Origin: Datisca glomerata | Lineage: Eukaryota; Streptophyta; Magnoliopsida; Cucurbitales; Datiscaceae | Direction of reading: 5' to 3' | Assembly: GCA_003255025.1 (NCBI GenBank) | Contig: QANY01012059.1 | Coordinates: 1,178,001 to 1,242,000, forward strand | DNA: 64,000 nucleotides | In this document: one piece after another, positions 1-11,534 of the stretch | How the letters are laid out: every line of letters starts with the position of its first letter | Numbering within the stretch: position 1 is the first letter of the stretch | Program-made: the position numbers and the translations under genes | Notes under the pieces: model-generated | Databases searched by the model: none | What the model saw: only the letters and a program-made list of their open reading frames with translations | What the model was told of the DNA's origin: nothing

Positions 1-898
1 GTTATTAGACTTGGGTTCTAAAAGTATATTAGTCATAGATGTCTATCTAGGGAGATGATGGTCTGTCATGATGGTAGTAGATTCATGCAGAACTTGTGCT
101 TTGGAAGTACGACTCAATTCACAGTCGATACGTTATCTGGTGTTCGAATGTGGTGAAGGCCACACAATGCTAGTTCGGTTCGGTCTGACCTAACCTCAAT
201 GATGATTTTACCTGGCTTAACATCTTGAGTTTTGGACGGCTCTTGTGCAAACTGTCTTGCAAATGCTGACAAGGTCTTTTGATTCATCAGCAAGTATGGT
301 TCAGACGCCTCGAAAAATAGACTGAGGTCTTTCGTCTCAAACGGGGTCTTTAATCCTGTCATCTAACATGAAAGGGATGCCTTATGGAGTTAGACTATAA
401 TGACGAATTTTTTTCACGATCTAACATGGTTTGCACGCCTAAAAAAATACTAAGGTATTTCACCACAAATGAGTTGCTTAATCCCCTCATCTAATGTGAA
501 AGGTATGACACGGAAAGTTAGACTCTAGTTGAGATCTTTTGATCTGTCATCTAATGTGGTCCAGATGTCTTGAAGACTCTCATTGAGATCTTTTGATCTG
601 CCATCTAACATGGCATGAAGCCTAAAGAAATACTGAGCTATTTAGCCATAAACAAGCTTTTAGATCCTTTTCATTTATTGTGAAAATGATATTTCAGTAA
701 GTCAGCCTTAGCTTGCCTTCGGTAGAGGTCTTACGATCCCACCATCTTATATTGTACGACACCTTGAAAAATATACTAAAGTCTTTCGCACCTGACATGG
801 TCTTAGGTAAGCAGAAGAATAAACAAAGTTGGAACAGTGTTCCTGAATAGGTGCTGAGACTGTTATTTTGTTGGTAATACTAAAAGTACTAAATAACA
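1..898. repeat. Degenerate tandem repeats, unclassified
   Basis: From about 280 the text repeats a decayed unit of roughly 130-180 bp. The recurring core is 'cgcctcgaaaaatagactgag' and variants, near 304, 436, 617 and 759, together with 'catctaacatg'/'catctaatgtg' and 'gatcttttgatctg'. No convincing protein is seen. It is the target DNA into which the Mutator-like element at 908 inserted. Confidence 0.5.
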
Positions 899-907
899 TA
901 GAATTTA
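899..907. repeat. 9-bp target-site duplication, left copy
   Basis: TAGAATTTA lies immediately outside the left inverted repeat and is identical to 4005-4013. Nine bases is the standard Mutator-superfamily duplication length. Confidence 0.85.
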
Positions 908-1033
908 GTGTAAACTATAGTTTTTCCCCTACAGTTTGGGTAGTTTTCATTTTCAACCCTTCACTTTAAAAAATAATAGATTAGACTCTATAATTACATT
1001 ATTGATCCACGTTTACCCTTCCGTAAGTAACTC
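908..1033 (+). repeat. MULE left terminal inverted repeat
   Basis: It matches the reverse complement of 3879-4004. The longest shared blocks are 'cccctacagtttggg', 'tagttttcattttcaaccct' and 'gatccacgtttacc'. A few substitutions and small indels separate the two arms. Confidence 0.85.
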
Positions 1034-1313
1034 CGCTATAAAAAATTAACGAACCATCATGAAAGTCCTACGTGACAATTCGTGACAAATTAATTAACGC
1101 CATATCATTCGAAATTTTTACCCCAGCAGCCACTTCACCCAGTACCCCCTCTTTTTTCCTTCTTACCCCCTTCAATTAGTCTGCGATTATGGTTGAGTCC
1201 TTCTCCCTCCTTTTTTTCCTTCTCCCCCTAGTCCATTATTAAAGTTTTATTCCTTCTTCCCCAGTCCGCGCACTTCTCTGGGTTTTTTTCATTCTTCCTC
1301 ATTTCTCTCTTCT

Positions 1314-1457
1314 ATGCCTTCTTCAACCTCAACGGCACCCATTTCACATGGACGCCGACGACCACCACTATGTTATTGTGGAGTTGCTGCTCAGATCAAG
1401 ACATCGTGGACACAAGAAAACCCAATGAGGAAAGTTTTTGGTTGTTATGCATACTTG
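1314..1457 (+). pseudogene. GRF-type zinc-finger exon carried by the MULE
   Basis: An ATG at 1314 opens 48 codons that read through a GRF-type zinc finger: CYCG, then a conserved W (in SWTQENP), then FGC. This is the C-x-C-G...W..NP.R.F.C pattern of the family, which binds single-stranded nucleic acid. The frame reaches a consensus splice donor, GTGAGT, at 1458, so this looks like a first exon. I cannot find the second exon (usually a coiled coil and a membrane anchor in plant GRF proteins) before the transposase region. GRF proteins of this form are common beside plant MULE transposases. The family match is visible; its role in the transposon is inference. It is probably a truncated passenger gene. 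Confidence 0.6.
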
Positions 1458-2199
1458 GTGAGTCTGTGCTATAATACTTTATGGTTTTGATGAATTTTTA
1501 GAATATCTAATATTAGTGGTGGTTTATGTAAATTAGGTTAAAGTTTGTCTATTTATCTAATTGTGTTCGTGACAATTTGAATTTCATATTTTGATGTTGT
1601 AGCAAGGACTCATAGTAATTATGTAATTGTGTTTACACGAGATTCTGTTAATGTAATTCTGTTGTGTTTACTTTACATGAATTCTGGGAAAGTAATTCCG
1701 TCAATATCCCATACACATTTAGTCAATATTTCATACACATTTTGTCAATATAAAACCACAAACCTAATTTAGTACAAAATATTCCATACAACTTAATTCA
1801 TTGAAAGAAGCTTTCATTGCAATATACTCAAATTGTCATTCAAATTACATCTTAATTTTCATCAAAATCCAGGACCTAAGAACATCGACATCAACTAATC
1901 CAACACCTATTAACATCCCAAAACAGAATGCCCAAAACAGCCCAGTACATATTAACATCAACTAACAGCACAAAACAACTAATCCAACACCTATATAATC
2001 AACAACACATATTAACATCCCGGCACCCATTAGCATCAACTAATCCGGTACAATATAGAATGCCTAAAATAACAGTACCCAGAACCTATGAACATCACAT
2101 TATCTAGCACAAAAAATAGAATGCACAATATAGTTTCTAGCAGCACAAAACAGAAACTTTATAATTGCATGAAACAAAAACAATTTCACTAATTGCTTC

Positions 2200-3720
2200 A
2201 TCTTGCTTCACTCCCAGCAAGAACACATCTTCCCCTTCCTTGACCTTGCCTACAGCCGCACCTCTTCCCCTTCCTTGAGCTTTACATTGACCTCTTCCAG
2301 AGTTGCTTGCTTGAGTGGTTGTTTGACTTCCAATGGCACCAGTAACAGAACTACTTGCTTGAGTTCTTGCAGCAGTGCTTGCTTCATATGCAATCTACAA
2401 AGATAAATTAAAATATAGTGTAAATCAAACATATGTTGAACATGAATGTTAAAAAAAAGACTACATGTAAAGTAGAAGCTTACACTAAATCTCATGAATC
2501 TCTTTGCACCACTATGGTTCTTATAACAGTGTTCTTCATTCTTGGGCCAGCATTTTTCTTTACAACAACTGGAGCTGCCTTACATCTCCTCTTATTATGC
2601 CTAAATGTGTGACACTTGCTACAGGTTAATGTTCCATTCCTTCTCTTCTACAACATTGGATTTGCTGGCTTATCATTGTTTCTTCTTCTTTATTTCTTTG
2701 GCCTCCTAGGTAGCCTTTTAAATTTTGGAGGCAACACCATTTTTTCATCTGTGGTGACTTTAGGCCAAAGGTTTGGTCTATGTAATGTTTTGCAAGCCAT
2801 TTTGATCTCACATGCCTATTTTAGAAGGTTCTACAACACATGTGCTCTGGATTAAAAGACTTTACCTATATGTTATTCTCTCGTTGCATCAATGATGCAT
2901 ATAAGCTCCATGGACAGTCACCACCAGTACACTTGATCAGTATTCTACATGCCTCATTTTTTACAAACTTCAAATCATACCAACTTTGTCTACTATGTAC
3001 CTTAACGGGATCTATAAACTCAACTCTATTTTTAAACTTCATGCCTAACTTAAAAACAACATTACGCATGTCATTATCAACCATGAATTCTAGGAATACT
3101 TTAGAATTCTCCTCATCAGAATCGAAGGGAGAATTTAACTCCTCATAATCAAGCTCCACTTGTGGCTCAACTCCTCAAACATGAAATTCATGTTATTTAG
3201 CTCATAATCACTCTCTACTACATCATCTAAGTCAATACTCACAATACTCCCATCACTATCACTACCCCCACTAGATTCACTATCATTGCCCACACTCTTA
3301 CTCCCCTCACACCAATCATTATCACTTTCATCATTATCATCCTCAACATGCATATTCTCCTTATCAATATCCAAATCATCAACAATCAAATTATCAGCAT
3401 TCAAAGACTCGGGTGAAGGTGCAACATAGACATGTATAAGGCGAGTAGGTGGAACCACCCTCCACATTTGCATTTTATCCTTTATCAGTCCTTATCTCTA
3501 CCAAACCAGATTCCATATCCTCCCTAGACTTTACATAATATATGGTAGTATACTCAAAAGTACTAGAACAATCAAACATATCCTCTAGTTCTAGCAGACT
3601 CATCTTATCATAGTCACAGTCATCAAAAATAGAAATTTTACCTCCTAAGTATCTTGTAGGAGTGGACCATTCAAATTGCCCATTATACAACACATGAATT
3701 GAAAATAGATATGGAGCCAT
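2200..3720 (-). pseudogene. MuDR-type transposase, catalytic core deleted
   Basis: Reading leftward from 3720, the first 81 codons look like the PB1-like N-terminal domain of plant MULE transposases (MAPYLFSIHVLYNGQF...). After an acidic linker (about 3135-3473) comes the MuDR DNA-binding domain: FKLGMKF, then KNEACRI and CPWSLYAS, near 2866-3060. The conserved 'FNPEH' stretch follows. Close to 2790 the sequence jumps to the C-terminal region: a basic 'LPRRPKK', then a CCHC knuckle CSKCHTFRHNKRRC near 2580-2625. The DDE MULE domain, normally a few hundred residues, is absent. Two in-frame stops interrupt the basic stretch. A plausible intron (donor GTGTAAGC near 2480, acceptor TTTGTAG near 2402) leads to a Gly/Arg/Ser/Thr-rich tail. 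It is not functional as a transposase, though its DNA-binding part could in principle still be expressed. Confidence 0.85.
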
Positions 3721-3878
3721 TACTATAATTAAAACAACCTTAATCAGTATTAAAATAACCTCAATCAGTATTAATTACTCAATTAGACTATAATTCACCA
3801 CTGGAACCCTAATTCCTAAAATTAGGAAACCCTAATTCCTATTTAACTATAGGGTCTAATCTGCTCCTCTTAAAAGTG

Positions 3879-4004
3879 GAGTACCTATGGAATGGTAAAC
3901 GTGGATCAACAATGTAACTATAGGGTCTAATATGCTCCTTTTAAAAGTGGAGGGTTGAAAATGAAAACTACCCCAAACTGTAGGGGAAACGTTATGGTTT
4001 ACCC
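3879..4004 (-). repeat. MULE right terminal inverted repeat
   Basis: Reverse-complement partner of 908-1033. Just inside it, a block 'tatagggtctaatctgctcc..aaaagtggag' at about 3848-3880 duplicates one within the arm at about 3919-3952. The right arm therefore carries a local tandem duplication that the left arm lacks. Confidence 0.85.
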
Positions 4005-4013
4005 TAGAATTTA
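4005..4013. repeat. 9-bp target-site duplication, right copy
   Basis: TAGAATTTA immediately follows the right inverted repeat. It matches 899-907 in all nine bases. Confidence 0.85.
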
Positions 4014-4989
4014 AAAGATTCAATCTGGATCAAAGTAAAAGGGTCACCACATTGAGAAGATGGAGCGAGGCATAAATAAAAGATCTAAAAGTGATATAAG
4101 TAGAGTCTCAGTTTAAATGAGATAACATAAATGAATGATTGATCTAATCAACGATTTAAGTAAAATAAAGCCTCATGTGCACAAAAATCTATGGGTCTCC
4201 TTTTTTTTAAAGTTGATGAAATAGTAGATGTTTGCGATGACCATGAGTCTCCTACATTTTGTGATTTATTCAGAACTTAATTCTCTGGTGGAGAGTAGTG
4301 GGATGACTCATATAGTGTGTACCCATGATCGTCTCTAGATGTTGATATAGGATGAGTCAACATCAATCTCCTAGAGTTCAATCATATGAGGTTCACACCT
4401 TGGCATTGGGAGGGGAAAAGTTTCTGGTACTCTTGCTACCAAATATTCAGTACTCCTCTATATCATTTGATGACACATATACATATTTTATAAACTTTTA
4501 AGAATTTATTTATTCTCTCTCCTTAAAATTTGAATAAAATATAATATTTTTTACACGTGACAATTGATGATATGAAAGACTACTGGATATTCAGTACTCC
4601 AGGTGTACCGAATACTCTCATTGGGAGGAATATGCTTCATATGGCCTTAGTCACGATGTCCTTAAATCCTACCAGTTTTGACGCGTACCTCTAAATCTTA
4701 TATTTGTCTACTATGATTTTCTTGATAGTGGAGACATTTCAGGAGCTATCTCACTCTATAGAATCAAGATGACACCCTTTTTGTTAAGGATGAATATTGA
4801 AAAAAGTTTGAAATCAAGATTTGAATTAAAGATTGCTTAAAATTAAAGAAAATACAAAACTTTATTAAGCAATCAATTCTTATAGCATATGCGCAAAAAA
4901 AAATAACTCAAATAGGAATTGTAAGATCTAGTATGAAATTCAATTTGGTACGGGTTAATAAAATTAATACGTAAATAATGCGAAAACTA
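4014..4989. other. Non-coding stretch, possible small MITE
   Basis: No gene is seen. At about 4432-4612 two segments sharing 'atattcagtactcc' flank 130 bp of AT-rich DNA. The outer edges ('ggtactcttgctacc' on the left, the reverse of 'ggtgtaccgaatactc' on the right) are imperfectly complementary, as in a small inverted-repeat transposon. The match is partial and no duplication is obvious, so this is tentative. Confidence 0.3.
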
Positions 4990-5059
4990 ATGAACAATGA
5001 TACTAATAATAACTAATATAATAATAATAATGATAATGATGATGATGATGATGATAATG

Positions 5060-5119
<60 letters not shown>

Positions 5120-5265
5120 TGATGATGATGATGATGAATCCTTATGGAGAAAAAGACGACTAGCTAATAATAACTAATATAATAATGATGATGATAATAA
5201 CAACAACAACAATAATAATAATAATAACGATGATGATGACGACGACGACGACGATGATGATGTGA
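4990..5265. repeat. Compound (TAA)n/(GAT)n/(GAC)n microsatellite
   Basis: Two blocks of trinucleotide repeats (about 5010-5145 and 5165-5262) are separated by about 25 bp of ordinary sequence. Runs shift between AAT, GAT, AAC and GAC. The right edge abuts the 3' end of the LINE remnant, so it may have grown from the LINE tail. Confidence 0.95.
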
Positions 5266-5299
5266 AAAAATCCAGAAAAAGAAAAAGTGTGCAAGGCAT

Positions 5300-7930
5300 A
5301 CTATTATCTAAATCTATCACTATTCTGACTCATCAAATCATCGATGTATGATTGCTGACAAGAAGCAGGAAGCTCAGAATACCTTCTCGGAAAATATGAG
5401 TGACGTGGAAATTCATAGATGAGATAAAATGCAAACATCGAAACCAATCACCGTTAGTGTACCAAGGAACTTCAATAGAACGAGAAATAAGGAGGGAAAC
5501 AACGTAGGTTGAGTAACTTCCAACCAAAGTGAAGTTCAGTTTTTCTAATAAGCATAATTAATGCCTGAATAACAGCACCACATAGCTCAGCCTAAAAAGA
5601 AAATGCCAAAACTAAGGGAAAGACGAAACCACCTTTAAAAATCCATGATGCGTACAGAAAATTCAACCACAATCAGCATGGCCAAGACATCCAAGAGCCG
5701 CACCCCATCGATACTCACCTTGATCTAACTCGGAGGAGGTGGAAGCTAGCGAACAAGAATAATCTTTGGATCCTTTGGAGGAATTTCTTTCATTCCAAGA
5801 GAATGAAGAAATGTAAGATCAATGATGGAGTTGTGCATAGTACATCTTTGCATTTTATTAGCGTCATGCATGATTTTCCAAATCAAAGATAAAGATCAGT
5901 CGATTGGAGTAAAATCATCTTAAAAAATAGATCTATCATAGGTGTGCCAGATAGCAGAGACACCTGCCACAATACCATCTCTCCAAGTATTAAAAAGTTG
6001 TTTGCTCATGGAGATAGAAACATCCTTTCTAAAAATTTAATAAAATAAAAAGATACATTCAACTACTTTTGGAATGTGACTGAAAGGCTAGTCCAAATTA
6101 CAGAAGTATAAATATAACAAAGAAAAATATGATTCACCGACTCTAGATCTAGTTTACATAAAGAACAACGTGGCACTAAAGTGATCCCTCTAGCCTGAAG
6201 GAGATCCACAATAGGTAATGTATTATGAAGAACCTGTAAAATAACTATTGAATGAGAGGGGGAGATATATAAAAACCAAATATGAGCATCCCCGAAAGGC
6301 ATTTCCTAAAGATTAGTAAAATGAAGATAAGCCTGCTTAGTAGTAATGTTGCCCAAGGCAGAGGGCATCTAAACTAAAGTGTTTGAAATATCTATAACCT
6401 TTACAGTAGGCGAGATGAGATGAACCACAATAAAAAATTATTGTAGTACTTGACAAGAACATGCCAAACACCATCAGAAGAAAGTAAGTTAGAAACAAGG
6501 AGATTTAAATTACATCTCTCTATAGGAATTTACAGAATATCAAACGAATTGCCCAACAAATCATCTTGCAAAAAATTTAATCTTAAGCGTACCTAAAATC
6601 TTTTTGCTTTCAGAAAGAAGAGTGAAGTAATTAGAATGAAAAGCTGGTCAAATGGATGAAGAAACATAATAGTGGCGGTCCTGAATCAAGATAGAGAAAT
6701 GGGTTTTTTTAGACTTGCAAAATTTCAACAACTCGTGATAAAAAGTAGTATTACGATCCCCACTATGTAACCATTTAACATGACAACGATCTTTAAGAAA
6801 GTGATCTTATTTATACAAAATAGTGTCAAGAGTAGTATGACCCTAAACTTCTTCATAAAAAAGAGACTCCAAAAAACCATAAGTAGAGATATGTTATTAA
6901 ATCCGATGAAGATTTGAGGAAGCATCTTCAATTTGAAAATCCAGATCACCAAAAACTTGAAAGTTCCAGTCCTTTAAAGTCCATTTAAGAGCTTCAAATT
7001 TTTTTTATGAAATCAAACATTGCATGATTAGAAGAACAGAGTACCAAAACTTGTCACACCCAATCAATAAATGATCGGTGAGTAAGCCACATGGATCTAA
7101 ACCTGAAAGGGCAAGTGCCAGTAGAGTCTAAAGGATTTAAAGATAAAAGCAGAGGATTGTGATCATAATGATGCTTGGGTAGAGTAGAGCATGTCACAAA
7201 ATCTAAACAAGTAGAGGAGCAAAAAGCTCTATCCAACCAGCATTCAACAAAAGAAACACATCTTCGACTAGCCCAAATGAACACAGAATCATAAGTGGCA
7301 ATATCCAATTCACAAGTGTCAATGGCATTTCTAAATTCCATACTAGAAATCTGTTGTGGAGGAGGATCAGTTTTCTCATGAGCTCACATAAATAGTAATA
7401 AAGTCTCTAATAACAAACCATGGAAGAGAGGTGGAAGAGTACGAGTGAAAAAGATCCTCCCAAAGAGAACGCCCGCGGGCATACAGGACATGAGCATACA
7501 TAAAAGTGCAGAGAGAGAAGCATCGTTAGTGAAAAAAACCAAAGAAACTTGTTGACATCATTGGAAGTAATTTGAACATCATTAATAGCATTTGAAACAA
7601 AAATCCAAACAAAAGGTATTGAAGAACTCATGTTAACAAAATCAACATGATGAACTTTAAGAGATTTCCAGTATGAATTAGCAATAGTAGAAAAAGCTAC
7701 CATAGGTTCAACAAGGCAACAAAATCCGAATGACAAATAGAGAAGAGGCGATATAAAGTACGTTGAGTATCCTTGTTCAAAATTCCTATACAATTCTAAT
7801 AAAGTACTTTCATTTGGATTGGGGATGATCAATCCTAGTGTTGGGCCGAATACAGAACGGGTTAAATTATTTTCTTTTCTTCCATGACCACATCCTCTAT
7901 ATACAATCCATCATATCGTAATAGGTTCCA
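5300..7930 (-). pseudogene. LINE ORF2 remnant (endonuclease, RT linker, zf-RVT, RNase H)
   Basis: Reading leftward, the endonuclease start lies near 7930-7800, 'LPWFVI.DF' near 7400-7440, and the endonuclease end at 7054-7341 (RLDRAFC-like 'WLDRAFC', 'LPKHHYDHNPLLL', 'PFRFRSMWL'). Then comes the RT-linker motif 'WLHSGDRNTTFYH' near 6730-6775. The fingers and palm, including the YxDD box, are absent. Next is the zinc-binding region (6063-6302) with 'ISPSHSIVILQVLHNTLP', 'LQARGI' and CSLCKLDLESVNHIF. Last are RNase H-like residues ending 'HIFREG' near 5375-5400. Many stops and frameshifts occur. The order of parts is exactly that of plant LINE ORF2, so this is an internal deletion rather than a mosaic. 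Confidence 0.8.
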
Positions 7931-8079
7931 TAATAGAGTTATCTTTTGTAATCGCAATAAGATCCTATTGAGCTATGGTCTGTCGTGAACTATTTTTTAC
8001 TAGATGATTGATAGCTGGGTCAACATGACGAACATGGGTAGATTTTCAACTTCAATTAGACGTAGGCTGACCTGTAGGC

Positions 8080-9700
8080 AGTTTTTTAGAGCAACAACAA
8101 TAAAAACATCTTGAGATGTTGAAAGGGGTGTAGAAGAAGTATCTTTCTAAACTTTAGTGATATTCTTATTGAAATCTGCATCCCCAAGCAAGGGCATGGA
8201 AGAATGTAAACTTTCATCGAGCCTGTGGAATCTTTATTGGCATTCATTGTAGAAGGGGCATTGTCATCTCTTATTTGATCACCTATATCATTATGTTCCA
8301 CTGAGTTTTGCATGGATTGATGATTTGATGAATTAACATTTTCCATGTATTGACCCATCGTTTGGTTTTTCGTTTGATAAATTTGAGTTGTTGAATGGCC
8401 CTTAGAATGAGGACGAGAGTTAACTTTGTATTTAGGGCTGGAGAGCGACATGTAGGAGCGTTATTCCCAAATGAAGAGCAGACAGTGCAAAAAGAAGGTA
8501 TATTCTCATATTCAAAGTACTCATAGAATTTTGCGTTGTCAATCTCGATAAGAAGAGAATCCAATGGAATTTTTGAAAGTTCACATCAATCAAAACACAT
8601 GCAAAGTGTCCAAAGTCCACAAAAACCGTCAATTGATCAAACTTTAAAGGATCGCCAATTGTACTTGCAGTATCCAGTAATGTTAAGGGTGCTACTAATC
8701 CCAGCCGAGTTCATGGATATGGACCCAAAGCTGAGCATTTATGGATTTTTTTTTCAAGTGTTGAATCCTAGTGTCCATGCTTGCAGTCACAAGGTATTAG
8801 GTTTCAAAGAAATTGAACCTCAACTCCCAACTACTTTTTTGTTTTCTTCAAAGTGAAGGGGAATTTGAAAGAATCCTCTTCCACGGAGTTGAGGCGCCAT
8901 TATGAGAGTTGCCATATTCCTTCGATTTTTTTTTAGTAGATCAAGGAGACACCAAGGATTATCTCCTTTAGCTAAAACAACGTGGCCAATAAGAGAGAAT
9001 CGTCATAGTTGTAGGAGTTATTCATAAGCTTTCTTGTTAATTGAAATTGAAAAGAACCTACCCTTGAGATCTGAGTCAAAGGATGTCCTTGAATAATCAT
9101 AAAACCTACGGCGGCAACGTAACTCTTAGTAGGATCATTATCATAAGGCAAACTTTGCTTGAGTTTCTGGTTTGAGGAGGCAGGAATATTATGGACAACA
9201 AGTTTTTTATGTTTAGTGCTTGAGGGATATTCATCCACAACCTCATCAGTCCATGCTTCAGATCGTTTGGGGGAAACACCAAACATAACAACATGTGACA
9301 CATAGATCTAAATTAGAGGGAGGTAGGAAGTTTTTTATGTTTAAGGGTTGAGGATCTTCATCCTCAACCTCGTCAATCCATGCTTTGGATCGTTTGGAGG
9401 AAACACCAAACATAACAACATGTGACATATAGGGATCTAAATTGGAGGGGGTCGCATTGTAGGGAAGGGCACAACGTGTAAAGCTATAATAGCCGAAGCA
9501 AGTTTGTAAGCGGTAGTCGATGATGTTTTGGAAGCAGTAGCCAAAGATGGTTTGGAAGCAGTAACAACGACAGACAAGTGGGCATCAACAGGTTTGGAAG
9601 CAAGAAGGGGGAGAAGAGTAGTAGCAAGTTGGGTTGTAGGAGGGTCAGAGATAGCAATAGAAATAGGTTGAACCCTAGAAGAGAGAGGAAGAAAAGTCAT
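8080..9700 (-). pseudogene. LINE ORF1 (gag-like) remnant
   Basis: The probable start is the ATG at 9700 (MTFLPLSSRV...), leading through a Ser/Thr/Ala-rich region to 'SKRSKAWIDEVEDED', typical of the N-terminus of plant LINE ORF1. Further on are 'FGHFACVLIDVNFQK' near 8560-8620 and 'YENIPSFCTVCSSFGNNAPTC' near 8465-8525. That is the linker and CCHC knuckle of ORF1, here with Asn where the knuckle normally has His. The reading frame changes several times. ORF1 proteins of this kind bind LINE RNA; this copy is inactive. A local duplication at 9200-9440 repeats part of the N-terminal coding region. Confidence 0.7.
9200..9440. repeat. About 120-bp imperfect tandem duplication inside LINE ORF1
   Basis: 9198-9320 and 9328-9440 share 'agttttttatgttta', 'ggaaacaccaaacataacaa', 'catgtgacacatag/catgtgacatatag' and 'atctaaattagaggg/atctaaattggaggg'. 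The copies differ at scattered bases, so the duplication is not recent. Confidence 0.8.
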
Positions 9701-9735
9701 TTTTTCCTTCTTTTTTAAAACCTACTAGCATAGCA

Positions 9736-10689
9736 CTTATATAGTAAACAAATATACCAATAAATCCTTATGGAATTATAGATGCAGAATATAAATGTGC
9801 AAGCAAAATAATAAAGATGAAGGGTGGAAATGTAAATTGTAAGGAATAATAAAGATGCGAGAAGCTTAAATGCACAAAATAAAAGAGTAAGGAGAAGAGA
9901 GATGCGAGACGCAGATTTTACGTGATTCGACACATTTGCCTACGTCCACGCTTCAAGGCCCTCCTTGAAGATTTTTAATCAATCGATCTTCTTATGAGTG
10001 AAGAGGGAACCTTTCATCCTAATTGGCTTATAGGTGCAAATCAACATTTACAATACTTGCTTGGTCGAGATTTAATAACCTCTTAAAAAGTAAACTCTTA
10101 CAAGAGTGGATCTCTCAATTTTGATCTGACAAAACTAATCTTGCTCACTCAAGAAATTTTCTAGTTGAAAAGCTGGAGAAGATTTCAAGGGATTTAAGAG
10201 AGCAAGAATATATGAAGGATGAAAGAATTCAAGTTTTTGGTATGTGTCAAAATTAAGAGGAGGTCTTCATATTTGTCTTGGTATTTATAGGCTTCAAAAG
10301 ACACTAGTGGACACCATGATAAGCAATATGTGAAAAATGTGTTAGATAAAAAAATGTGTAAAATGTGCCAGGCAACAATGAGAAAATGTGATAGGCCACG
10401 ATCCTATAAATCGAATTTGAAGGTTTAGATAGAGAAAATATATGTATAGATTTTTAGTATTTGCACATGTGTAGTCTTTTTACTAGATAGTGATAGAGTA
10501 TATGGAGCAATATCCCTAAATAGGTTCAGCTTAGTAAATACAAATATTCTCATGTGAATTCCTAAATAAAATTACATGAAAGTAAAATATTTTCATGATC
10601 TTCGATTCCCATGTCTTAAGATATTTATGGTAGTCCCTACATACTTGACTAAATTCATTAGTAGCCTAGTGCTTTGTTATAATAAGAAG
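9736..10689. other. Non-coding region with LTR-like motif
   Basis: No coding sequence is found. At about 9919-9951 the text 'tacgtgattcgacacatttgcctacgtccacgc' (in blocks 'tacgtgattcgacac' and 'gcctacgtccacgc') resembles a motif common in the transcribed part of plant retrotransposon LTRs. It may be part of the LTR of the gypsy fragment to its right. I found no second copy in this window. Confidence 0.35.
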
Positions 10690-11534
10690 ATATCTCATTG
10701 AGGTATAAGACTAACGTAATCTACCAATATGCACTTCACGTGACGATTGGCAACATTTAAACAAATGACGACGGCATCGTCATTAGGATGATGGATGTCA
10801 TAGACATCCTTATTAGGGAAAACTATCTCCAAGTCAGTCCTAAGAGTGCTTGTGATCCAAGGCTATGTACAGGCAGTTGAGCGACTCTGGCATGTCTTTT
10901 ACTAGCTGCGTTAGTTGGACCTCTGGTAGCTTTGCCTCCATGGATCATGTGGACAGCCCACTTGTCAGTATTATATTCAAGGGAACTGTCTTCCATATTC
11001 TCCTTATGGCGCTTACCAGGTTTGACTTCCAAAAACTCCATCAGGTGTCTGCCATTAGTGAGACCCTCAAATTTCTTCTTCAGCTTCCAATAATAATCTG
11101 TCTTATGACCGTAGTGCTTATGAAAGTCACAATAACTTGTCTCTCCACTAGTCATAGTTGTATTCATTCATAAGGGCTAGAAGATCATATTCCTTCCATA
11201 AACTTATTCACAATTTTCTTTAGGCAGACTTAAAAAGATAGAAGCACTATCTCAGGACATTGATACCTTCTTGGGAGCGCTTTTGTTTGTCTGGACCACC
11301 CGTGACTATGACATCTGTCTTTGTTCTTCTTTGTGGAACCCTTCTTTTGGCCACTATCTTTATCATTCCATACGACTCGTTTCTTGACTGTGTCGTCCTC
11401 TAGGGTCATCAATTCTTGAGCCAGTGTCAGACTTTCCACCATAATCTTTGGCTTCTTCCGAGTCTGGTACGCATATGCTTTAGAGTCTTAGAGCAGTCCA
11501 CTTCTAAAGGATGTTACGCCCATGAAAAGTCATC

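Larger units (their letters stand above)
908..4004 (-). mobile_element. Mutator-like element (MULE), internally deleted
   Basis: The element is bounded by long terminal inverted repeats (908-1033 and 3879-4004) and a perfect 9-bp duplication. Both are Mutator-superfamily hallmarks. Inside, the minus strand encodes the start and end of a MuDR-type transposase without the catalytic middle. The plus strand near the left end holds a GRF zinc-finger exon. The element is 3.1 kb, shorter than a typical autonomous MULE, and cannot encode a working transposase. The nearly perfect duplication and recognisable repeats suggest it is not very old. Exact ends rest on the duplication, which I read directly. 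Confidence 0.9.
5275..9735 (-). mobile_element. L1-like LINE, minus strand, RT core deleted
   Basis: A plant L1-type non-LTR element. It has an ORF1 with an RNA-binding/zinc-knuckle region (about 8080-9700), then an ORF2 with endonuclease, RT-linker, zinc-binding and RNase H-like parts (about 5300-7930). The distance from endonuclease to the zinc-binding region is only about 750 bp, where a complete RT needs well over 2 kb, so the polymerase core is missing. Stops and frameshifts are frequent. Ends are approximate: no poly-A tail or target duplication could be fixed, and the 3' end runs into a microsatellite. Confidence 0.8.

Noticed and set aside
114..362. 82-codon minus-strand frame in the left-hand repeats
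   Set aside because: It overlaps the degenerate tandem repeat and shows no domain. Treated as chance.
2616..3148. Plus-strand frames of 79 and 102 codons inside the MULE
   Set aside because: They are antisense to the recognisable transposase domains and have no family of their own.
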